From positions 1 to 22,578 of the forward strand of contig DQYP01000199.1 of assembly GCA_011043375.1 (NCBI GenBank): DNA of 22,578 nucleotides. Direction: 5' to 3'. A program made the position numbers and the translations under genes. Below the pieces are notes generated by a model. It saw only the letters and a program-made list of their open reading frames with translations, did not search any database and was not told where the DNA came from. Below, piece after piece: positions 8,028 to 13,592 of the stretch. This DNA is from Thermotogaceae bacterium (lineage in GTDB: Bacteria > Thermotogota > Thermotogae > B21-G9 > HyVt-16). The number at the start of each line of letters is the position of its first letter. Position 1 is the stretch's first letter.

Positions 8028-9332
8028 TTAAATCAGCCAGTCATATTTTCCTGCTGGTAATACTATCCTCGAAGTTGCCACGGTTGCGGGTTTTGTGTAA
8101 GCCGCCAAAGCCAAAGCTATCACCGTATCATCATGGTATCCAGTTCTGGCTTCCATCTTCATGTATCCGCCTTCAGTCATCTTGTATTCAAAGAATCTTA
8201 ATTCATCAATCAATTCTCTTAACATCGGAACAACTATTTCCTGCATTTCCATCTTAGCTCTCAAGTTATCAATCAATTCTTGTTTGGTTTGTGCGGTGAA
8301 TTTAAACGGCTCAAGATACACGCCTCTCGACTTTAAGGCTTCAAAAATCGGATCGCCAACACCAGTCACATCAATATATCCTTTTGGTTGATAACGCTTA
8401 TAGATGGTTTCGATTCTGTTGACCACGTATTGCCAAGACTTCTGGTTAAATCTCTCAAAATAAACCATTCGATATGGTTTTTCTGTCATATCCATAACCA
8501 CGATAACTGTAAAGTCTTGATATTTTGCGACATCCACACCCATGGAATATAAGTGTCCCTGTTTTGGTCGAATCGGCAAACTGTAATCTTCTACAACGCC
8601 TTCGATGATATTCCAAGGAAACACAACATTTTGGTCATCTACAAATTCTGCTTCGTATTCAACGCGCCATCTAAGAGAAGTTTCACCGTATTCAAGCTTT
8701 TTGAGCTCAAGAAACTCTCTCGAAATATAAGGATTCATCCAAGAAGGAAATCTGAATGATTCATAACCCCTTACGCCCTCAAGTCCCTTCATGAAGCTGT
8801 CATAAAAATGGTTTTTTCCGTAAGGGGTTGAAATTTTTATTAAACGCCCGTTATAGTCAGCAAGCATAGGTTCGATAACATCGTACACTGCACTATCTTT
8901 AACAAAAGCAGCCTCATCGAGAATGACTAAGTGCGCTTTTCTGCCCCGCAAATTGTTTGGTTTATCCGAGGAACGGGCGTGAATTTCGCTTTCATGAACA
9001 AATTGGAGCAACGGATAAGGCGAATATTTAACTCTGTTAACTAGCTTGTTAAATGGGCTTCTTCCCAAAAATCTCAAAACTGACTCAAAAATAACTGTAG
9101 ACTGATCGTATGTAGGAGCAATGATGAATATTATTTTTCCTGGCTGTCTTAAAGCTTCGAACAGTGCCATAACTGCCATGGATTCACTCTTCCCAAATCG
9201 CCTTCCTGCCGCAACAGTCAGAAACTGCGCCTTGCTGCGCAGAATTTGCTTCTGACCTTCGTGTGCCTTCCATTTAAAGAAGGTTTCAGCAAATTCAACT
9301 GGATCTTTGAAGGCGTCTTTAGAAATCTGCAT
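8028..9332 (-). CDS. terL: Terminase large subunit
   Basis: 434 residues from ATG 9332-9330, six bases after GAGG. Motor domain: Walker A-like AAGRRFGKSES (41-51), Walker B with catalytic Glu LVILDEAAF (135-143), coupling motif ISTPYG (167-172). Nuclease domain: RNase H-like acidic residues in MGVDVAKYQDF (D267), YIDVTGVGDP (D321) and GYHDDTVIALALA (D401/D402). It cuts concatemeric phage DNA and drives it into the prohead through the portal using ATP. Length and motif spacing are full; nothing is missing. It sits between small terminase and portal, as in most tailed phages. Confidence 0.92.
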   Translation of the reverse strand: MQISKDAFKDPVEFAETFFKWKAHEGQKQILRSKAQFLTVAAGRRFGKSESMAVMALFEALRQPGKIIFIIAPTYDQSTVIFESVLRFLGRSPFNKLVNRVKYSPYPLLQFVHESEIHARSSDKPNNLRGRKAHLVILDEAAFVKDSAVYDVIEPMLADYNGRLIKISTPYGKNHFYDSFMKGLEGVRGYESFRFPSWMNPYISREFLELKKLEYGETSLRWRVEYEAEFVDDQNVVFPWNIIEGVVEDYSLPIRPKQGHLYSMGVDVAKYQDFTVIVVMDMTEKPYRMVYFERFNQKSWQYVVNRIETIYKRYQPKGYIDVTGVGDPIFEALKSRGVYLEPFKFTAQTKQELIDNLRAKMEMQEIVVPMLRELIDELRFFEYKMTEGGYMKMEARTGYHDDTVIALALAAYTKPATVATSRIVLPAGKYDWLI

Positions 9333-9340
9333 AATCCACC

Positions 9341-9823
9341 TCAGTTAGCCTCTTCGCTGGCTCCCCACATTTGTTGAAGAAGTTCCATAATACTTTGCTT
9401 GACTTCCTGAGATTTTGTCTTTTCAATGACCGTCTTAATTGCTTGTATGCTGCGTTGAGCTGCGACATTCCATACCTTGCTCCAGACTTCAATGGTTTTT
9501 AAGTCGGTTGAAGACATTAACATTTTTTTGGCTTTCTGTCTAAGCATTTTAGCGTCCTCAATTATTTCAATCAATTCCTCGCGCTCATTTAACTTCATTA
9601 AACGTTGTTCTGCAGAAGTAAGAACTCTATCAACATCGGTAACAGCCTCTATGGCGTTTTTTGGATCAAGATGGGACTCAAGATGCTTTTTTATAGTTGG
9701 AACAGAATATTTAACTCCATAAGTGTTTTCGATATAAACAGCTATCTGCTTCGGAGAATACCCCTCAAAATACATTCTTTCTATTTCCTGACGATAAGGA
9801 GACTTACATATTTCACAGCGCAT
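9341..9823 (-). CDS. Small terminase subunit-like protein with CxxC/HxxxH and HTH
   Basis: 160 residues from ATG 9823-9821, preceded by GAGAGGTGATAAT. A longer frame open to 9868 overlaps the upstream gene and lacks a ribosome site. The N-terminus MRCEICKSPYRQEIERMYFE has C3/C6, then a helix-turn-helix-like stretch (GYSPKQIAVYIENTYG) and IKKHLESHL with H47 and H51. This Cys2-His2 plus HTH start is common in small terminase or terminase-associated proteins encoded before terL. The remainder is helical and Lys/Glu-rich, fitting oligomerisation. It would recognise packaging-site DNA and hand it to the large subunit. Assignment rests on motif and position. Confidence 0.7.
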   Translation of the reverse strand: MRCEICKSPYRQEIERMYFEGYSPKQIAVYIENTYGVKYSVPTIKKHLESHLDPKNAIEAVTDVDRVLTSAEQRLMKLNEREELIEIIEDAKMLRQKAKKMLMSSTDLKTIEVWSKVWNVAAQRSIQAIKTVIEKTKSQEVKQSIMELLQQMWGASEEAN

Positions 9824-9827
9824 ATTA

Positions 9828-10037
9828 TCACCTCTCAGAAAGCTCTGAACCCGCTTCCTCAACCTCATGCATAATTTCCAACTCGGCTTCTATGTCCTCG
9901 ACAGCGAGTGACCTAAAACAAATTTCGCTGAGCGTCACAAAATCTTCCATATCTTCTGCATACAAATCCCAATCATGAATTAACCAAAGTTCATCTTCTC
10001 TGTCCATCGGTCTCACAGTTATCCCCAACCTTTTCAA
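9828..10037 (-). CDS. Small acidic protein, first gene of the late operon
   Basis: 69 residues, rich in Asp/Glu (LYAEDMEDFVTLSEI, VEDIEAELEIMHEVEE). Start chosen at TTG 10037-10035 because AAAGGGGGAT lies just upstream. A longer frame starting near 10070 would begin before the predicted transcript start. The product is not recognised. It is likely cytoplasmic: no signal or membrane segment. Its stop is embedded in the small terminase ribosome site, so the two are coupled. As first gene after the late promoter it could help packaging or regulate the operon, but nothing in the sequence shows which. Confidence 0.55.
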   Translation of the reverse strand: MKRLGITVRPMDREDELWLIHDWDLYAEDMEDFVTLSEICFRSLAVEDIEAELEIMHEVEEAGSELSER

Positions 10038-10060
10038 GTTATCCCCCTTTCCGTTAAAGT

Positions 10061-10089
10061 ATTTTAACATAATCGTAACACGTTTGGGG
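10061..10089 (-). promoter_or_regulatory. Candidate late promoter
   Basis: The minus strand has TAAAAT (10066-10061) with, 17 bases upstream, CCCCAA (10089-10084) in place of TTGACA. The -35 region reads CCCCAAACGTGTTA. It lies directly after a terminator and about 20 bases before the first late gene. The same CYCCAAACGTGTT block with 17-base spacing occurs before the metallopeptidase gene. The poor -35 suggests activator dependence. Confidence 0.5.
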
Positions 10090-10104
10090 GAAATTAAGAA
10101 CATC

Positions 10105-10131
10105 AAAGAAAAAACCGCCCCGAAGGGCGGC
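10105..10131 (-). terminator. Rho-independent terminator of the minus-strand early operon
   Basis: CCGCCC (10130-10125), TTCG tetraloop, GGGCGG (10120-10115), then TTTTTTCTTT on the minus strand. It is a textbook intrinsic terminator that ends the early operon and insulates the late operon, whose promoter starts 15 bases further on. Confidence 0.9.
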
Positions 10132-10203
10132 AAAATTCGGAAAATATACAATTCCCGCTCACCCCAAACTCATGAAAGGAGGTCGAGAAGATGGTCACTA
10201 CCA

Positions 10204-10446
10204 TTATTCTTTTTTCTTTCTCACCACCTTTTCTTCAGTCTTCTCCTTCTTACCTGCCAATTCATCCGCAAAGGCTTCAAGAAATTCTCTCGCTTCCTGC
10301 TCCGTTTCAAACATTGCTAACTGAACTGACTGACCATTTATCAATTCCGCAACTACATATACACCTCCTCTTGTCCTTGAAAGATGTAGCCAAGCTATAG
10401 CGTCAGGGTTGATAAGCATATCTTTCTTGGTATACCGAATCCACAC
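10204..10446 (-). CDS. Small alpha/beta protein, partner of upstream membrane protein
   Basis: 80 residues from GTG 10446-10444, overlapping the upstream stop by one base (TAGTG), with GGGGGGTGAT upstream. Not a recognised family. The core INPDAIAWLHLSRTRGG, VYVVAELINGQSVQLAMF, TEQEAREFLEAFADEL predicts two or three strands followed by a helix; the tail is Lys/Glu-rich. It resembles the protein at 18761-18994: both have NP, a V-x-V strand, a turn (I-N/D-G), then T-x-x-(E/D)-A and a helix. Each follows a two-helix membrane protein gene. Last gene of the early operon, 70 bases before the terminator. Function unknown. Confidence 0.65.
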   Translation of the reverse strand: MWIRYTKKDMLINPDAIAWLHLSRTRGGVYVVAELINGQSVQLAMFETEQEAREFLEAFADELAGKKEKTEEKVVRKKKE

Positions 10447-10688
10447 TAACTATCACCCCCCTCATCGTCGTCGTAAGGAAAGATATGCTGTTTTTCCAGC
10501 ACTGTCACCCCCTTGATCACCCCCGTAAGTAGAAGCGGATACCAAATAACCACCATAACAATACTCAGAATTACAACATCAAGAAATTTAATTGGCAATC
10601 TGCTAAAACTAACTCTAAAAAGCCATATTATAGTCGTTAATATTCCAAAGCCAAAATAAAACGCTATTAGCCACATCCACCAAGCCAC
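10446..10688 (-). CDS. Two-helix membrane protein
   Basis: 80 residues. GTG 10688-10686 is seven bases after GGAGG; the in-frame TTG one codon earlier sits too close. Two long hydrophobic stretches are clear (about residues 4-24 and 37-58), separated by a short basic loop (FRVSFSRLPIKF). The C-terminus is acidic (YDDDEGGDS). No cleavable signal is evident. It could be holin-like in size and topology, but it lies in the early, not the lysis, region. It pairs with the following small protein, as does the membrane protein at 18519-18758. No catalytic residues; function unknown. Confidence 0.65.
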   Translation of the reverse strand: MAWWMWLIAFYFGFGILTTIIWLFRVSFSRLPIKFLDVVILSIVMVVIWYPLLLTGVIKGVTVLEKQHIFPYDDDEGGDS

Positions 10689-10703
10689 CAAATCACCTCC
10701 CTC

Positions 10704-11129
10704 TCAGCCATTCAGATCTATTATCTCTTCATCCAAGGCTTCACTTTCATCTTCATCGACCGAAACCTCAACGCCTTCTAACTCATCAGGTATAGCTGTC
10801 GCGGGCTTGACTCTCCTTGCAGAACCTTCAACATCATAATCTCTCTTGCGGGCTTTCTTGGGTGTAAAATCAACTGAGCTCTGACTGCCGCGTGGTATGA
10901 TGTATATAAACCCGTTGCTGATAGTGATTCCTCTCTCATTTGTACTGACTCGTCCTGAAACGTAAACCAAATCGTTTTTTCTGACAGGTATTCTTCCATC
11001 TGCAAATACCATCACCATTCCAAGCTGCTCAAGCTCAGGAGAAGTTACGCCCACCAGCTGTCTTCCATTTTCCATTTTCTTGATATACCTCACATGTCCT
11101 ATAAAATTCAGTTGCGCAAAATATCTCAC
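10704..11129 (-). CDS. Putative single-stranded DNA-binding protein (OB-fold, acidic tail)
   Basis: 141 residues from GTG 11129-11127, eight bases after GAGGAGG, itself inside the upstream gene's end. Residues 1-80 look like a small beta-barrel: LNFIGHVRYIKKMENGRQLV, MVMVFADGRIPV, KNDLVYVSGRVSTNERG, ISNGFIYIIP. The turn pattern (D-x-V-x-V-x-G) is typical of OB folds such as SSB. A basic Lys/Arg linker (84-108) leads to a very acidic tail (113-141) ending EEIIDLNG. SSBs use an acidic tail to recruit partners, though the usual DDIPF end is absent. The gene lies in the clamp/RNR operon. SSB-like is inference from fold pattern and context; a different OB-fold factor is possible. Confidence 0.5.
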   Translation of the reverse strand: MRYFAQLNFIGHVRYIKKMENGRQLVGVTSPELEQLGMVMVFADGRIPVRKNDLVYVSGRVSTNERGITISNGFIYIIPRGSQSSVDFTPKKARKRDYDVEGSARRVKPATAIPDELEGVEVSVDEDESEALDEEIIDLNG

Positions 11130-11131
11130 CC

Positions 11132-11857
11132 TTATGACCTCCTCATAAAATTATCAAATTCCGCCTCAGTAATCTGCACAGGTTTTACTCTTGCTCGATA
11201 TTTTCCTCCCTTCTCTAAAAACAAGTTGTAAAAACTGCCTGTCTTGCGTTCGATCGCTGATAATGTTGTAACAACATACCATTCACTTACTCTCAAATCC
11301 GCTGCAATTTCGTGTGTAGTCCACCAATCCGTTCTTAATGCGATTGCTTTAAATATCAAATATTGAGTCCATGTTAATCCTAAAGGTTCGCCTTTGTAAA
11401 AAACATCGTATATTCTGTCGTCGAAAATAAATGGCCCAAATTTAAATGGTGCTGGAATTGCAAACTCTTTAATTTTCAAAAGATATTTCCGCCATTTTTC
11501 TAAGGTTTCTAAAAGAATCTCTGTGTTAAAAGGCAATTCAAAGACCTCTTCAAAACCCATTTTCAAACCATCAAGAACTGTTAATTCTTTGGTAAAAAGA
11601 AACTTTACTACATATCTTGCTCTAAAATCAGCTGCATGTAATTTCAAAAGTTCCTTGCCATCGTTGTATTTCAAATAATCTTCGTCCATAAACAAGAATC
11701 CTGGTAATTCATAAAGCTCTCGCGTATGAAAATATTCTTTCGAAATTTTTATCTCATAATCAGCCCTTTTCAGAAGCTCTGCCAAAAGATAATGCAGTAA
11801 AACATCACCACAAAACAGATTCACCGAATTGAGCACCAAAGCATTAAGTTGAAGCAT
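11132..11857 (-). CDS. Response-regulator-like protein: degenerate receiver plus OmpR-type winged helix
   Basis: 241 residues from ATG 11857, overlapping the upstream gene by 14 bases. Residues 136-226 fit the OmpR/PhoB DNA-binding fold: a small N-terminal sheet (FKFGPFIFDDRIYDVFYKG), LTWTQYLIFKAIA (the L-T-x-x-x-x-x-L signature), a recognition-helix region RVSEWYVVTTLSAIERKTG, and a wing GGKYRARV. Residues 1-125 follow a receiver outline: strand ALVLN, FLFMDED with D58 at the phospho-acceptor position, NDGKELLKL, FLFTKE, then GLKMGFEEVFELPF matching 'GADDYLTKPF'. The acidic pocket after strand 1 is missing (LNS) and the conserved Lys before Pro-Phe is Leu (L108). It is therefore probably phosphorylation-independent. 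No kinase lies nearby. Likely a phage transcription regulator, perhaps of the late promoter. Confidence 0.5.
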   Translation of the reverse strand: MLQLNALVLNSVNLFCGDVLLHYLLAELLKRADYEIKISKEYFHTRELYELPGFLFMDEDYLKYNDGKELLKLHAADFRARYVVKFLFTKELTVLDGLKMGFEEVFELPFNTEILLETLEKWRKYLLKIKEFAIPAPFKFGPFIFDDRIYDVFYKGEPLGLTWTQYLIFKAIALRTDWWTTHEIAADLRVSEWYVVTTLSAIERKTGSFYNLFLEKGGKYRARVKPVQITEAEFDNFMRRS

Positions 11858-12185
11858 AGTCTCTTGGTTCCTCCGTCTGGAATCTCACGAGCATGGTTGC
11901 AGTTATTGTATCAGGATCAAAAGATGCAGAAAAAGACATCATCGTAGGAAACTTTTTATTCAATACATTGGCAATTTTTTCAACTTCGTCTCTTAAAACC
12001 GTGGGGGTATGTTGTTTCATATACATAGCAAACTCCCAAGTCAATGTTACTCTGTCAAATGTCTGTGGCATAAAGGAAAAATCAGTCAAAACTAATTTTA
12101 TAGTTCCAGGAATTGGATCATCTACTCTCTCATCTACTACTTTATATCCCGCATCTTTCAAAGCAGTTACGACTTCGTTGTACAT
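11844..12185 (-). CDS. Small alpha/beta protein, tail-terminator-like outline
   Basis: 113 residues from ATG 12185-12183, seven bases after AAGGAGG; it overlaps the previous stop by one base (TAATG). Not firmly recognised. Predicted order is helix (YNEVVTALKDAGY), strands (IPGTIKLVLTDFSFMP and FDRVTLTWEFAMYMK), helix (RDEVEKIANVLNKKFP), strand (TITATMLVRFQ). This order resembles small tail-terminator proteins of siphophages, which cap the tail tube. No such gene is found in the expected place after DUF1320. However, it sits in the early operon between DUF1599 and the regulator-like gene, so a DNA-metabolism role is equally possible. No catalytic motif seen. Confidence 0.55.
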   Translation of the reverse strand: MYNEVVTALKDAGYKVVDERVDDPIPGTIKLVLTDFSFMPQTFDRVTLTWEFAMYMKQHTPTVLRDEVEKIANVLNKKFPTMMSFSASFDPDTITATMLVRFQTEEPRDYAST

Positions 12186-12463
12186 TAATTCACCTCCTTC
12201 CAAATTCCGAATGGCTTCAATCTATTTTCACGAATCAAACGGATTGCATTTATTGCATAACCTGCTATGTCCCGCAATGTGTCCTCCACTGTTTCGTCGA
12301 CTTGTGCTTCTTCAAAACACAAATGTGCCAATCGGCTAACTTTATCCATAATTCTCACGGCTATCCCATAAAGCCCAGCTATCTCTAAATTCGAATCTCC
12401 GTAATCATGATTCTTCCTCTCCAATAATTGGACTATTTCATTAGCAATTTGTTCAAATTTCAT
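12185..12463 (-). CDS. DUF1599-type (nucleotide-modification-associated) protein
   Basis: 92 residues from ATG 12463-12461, overlapping the clamp stop (ATGA), with GGAGGGG upstream. The pattern ERKNHDYGDSNLEIAGLYGI, then IMDKVSRLAHL and ETVEDTLRDIAGYAINAIRL matches DUF1599. This is a short all-helical phage/prophage family. Its K-x-x-D-Y-G, D-K-x-x-R-L and D-T-L-x-D-x-A-x-Y blocks carry acidic and basic residues in the style of MazG-like nucleotide pyrophosphatases. The family is often found near phage nucleotide metabolism genes, as here beside RNR and the clamp. The substrate is not known; family call good, role inferred. Confidence 0.7.
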   Translation of the reverse strand: MKFEQIANEIVQLLERKNHDYGDSNLEIAGLYGIAVRIMDKVSRLAHLCFEEAQVDETVEDTLRDIAGYAINAIRLIRENRLKPFGIWKEVN

Positions 12464-13545
12464 TGTACCCCTCCATAATACCGAATTGGTGTAGACAGAA
12501 ATTGCCTGTTTTCACATTCAAACAGCAACGCCCTTGAGTTGCTTTCCGCTTTTATGATTAAATCGTCGCCTTTGCAATGAGTCAAAATCGCATACACATC
12601 CCTTGGATTAACCACGATCTTGAAATCCTCACCTGTCTCATTCTCGATCTCTAAATCGTATTTCGCTATACCATTTTCCGATTTTACCATAAGCGTCATT
12701 GTGTTGCCTTCGATCTCTATCATAACGGGTTCGCTCGAGTTGGTTTTACGCAAAAACGCAAATCCATCTTTAAGCTCTTTTTTGTTCACTTTGAACACAT
12801 ACTTCACCTCTGGAAAAGCCCGCTGATAATCTGGAAACTGTTCGTGAGCAATTCTGGCTTTAAAAATTACAGGATAATCTTCGAAATTCCAACTAAAGAC
12901 GATATGATTGTGTGCGACTCCTGCAGCAATGGTTACATCCTTCTCTTTGGAAATTAGTTTTGCTATTCCGTGAAAAATAGCTGGGTTCAAAAGAAAAGCG
13001 TTCTCTTGAGGTGTAGTGATATCTTCTTCTGCCAGCGCCAGTTTAAACCCATCCGAGGAAACAAAGCGCAGTTTTTTGCCTATTTCCATTCTGACAAATC
13101 TTAAACCGCCAAGTTCTTCTTTGGAAACTGCAAACACCACAGCGTTAATCATATCGAGCAGAGTTTTACCATCGATTTCAAACAGCCTTTCAAAGGTTCC
13201 ATTCTCAAATGTATAAGCCATATCCGTCATGAAAGGTAATGTAAGTTCCTTGCTTCCTACCCAAAATATCGCTTGTCTATCAGCATCAAACAAAATAGTA
13301 TCAGCTTTGATGGCTTTAAAAGCCTGTAGTGGTTTCGGATCAACTGCAAAATCCATATCTATCAAGCTCTTGGTTAATTCTACAGCCGCAGTAGATTCAG
13401 AATCTGAAAAATACATATACAGGCTTCCATCTTCAACAGTTTTAAATCCCAAAAACGGTGTGGTTTTTAGAACTGGCGATTTCTTTATCATCAAAGCCGC
13501 TTCAACAAACGCATCGAACACTTTTTTACTTATTTCAACTGCCAC
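12460..13545 (-). CDS. dnaN: DNA polymerase sliding clamp (beta subunit)
   Basis: 361 residues from GTG 13545-13543 with AGGGGTGAG upstream; near the usual 365-380. Three-domain beta clamp pattern. Landmarks: SSDGFKLALAEEDI (163-176, equivalent of the conserved TDGHRLA), EQFPDYQRAFPEVKY (the FPDY block, 237-240), and the C-terminal FLSTPIRYYGG, which replaces the normal MPMR block that forms the partner-binding pocket. The clamp rings DNA and tethers the replicative polymerase and other partners. Its divergent C-terminus suggests adaptation to phage partners. It has its own promoter embedded in the end of the RNR gene. No clamp loader or polymerase is in the window, so host or distal genes must supply them. 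Confidence 0.9.
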   Translation of the reverse strand: MAVEISKKVFDAFVEAALMIKKSPVLKTTPFLGFKTVEDGSLYMYFSDSESTAAVELTKSLIDMDFAVDPKPLQAFKAIKADTILFDADRQAIFWVGSKELTLPFMTDMAYTFENGTFERLFEIDGKTLLDMINAVVFAVSKEELGGLRFVRMEIGKKLRFVSSDGFKLALAEEDITTPQENAFLLNPAIFHGIAKLISKEKDVTIAAGVAHNHIVFSWNFEDYPVIFKARIAHEQFPDYQRAFPEVKYVFKVNKKELKDGFAFLRKTNSSEPVMIEIEGNTMTLMVKSENGIAKYDLEIENETGEDFKIVVNPRDVYAILTHCKGDDLIIKAESNSRALLFECENRQFLSTPIRYYGGVQ

Positions 13546-13563
13546 ATTCTCACCCCTGTTCTA

Positions 13564-13592
13564 TATATACCACATTTCTTAAAATTTGTCAA
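13564..13592 (-). promoter_or_regulatory. Promoter for the sliding clamp gene
   Basis: TTGACA (13592-13587), 17 bases, TATATA (13569-13564) on the minus strand, with TGTGG immediately before the -10. Transcription would start near 13557, giving a leader of about 12 bases with the ribosome site. The -35 overlaps the RNR stop codon. It shares TGTGGTATA with the two promoters of the central intergenic region. Confidence 0.8.

Noticed and set aside
10018..10028. DnaA-box-like TTATCCCCA
   Set aside because: One mismatch to the box, single copy, and inside a coding gene.
10191..10400. Plus-strand frame with a perfect AAAGGAGG site before ATG 10191
   Set aside because: The start signal is good, but the frame is antisense to the coupled minus-strand gene at 10204-10446, whose product looks protein-like; the plus product is a Ser/Pro/Leu low-complexity shadow, and no promoter is apparent.
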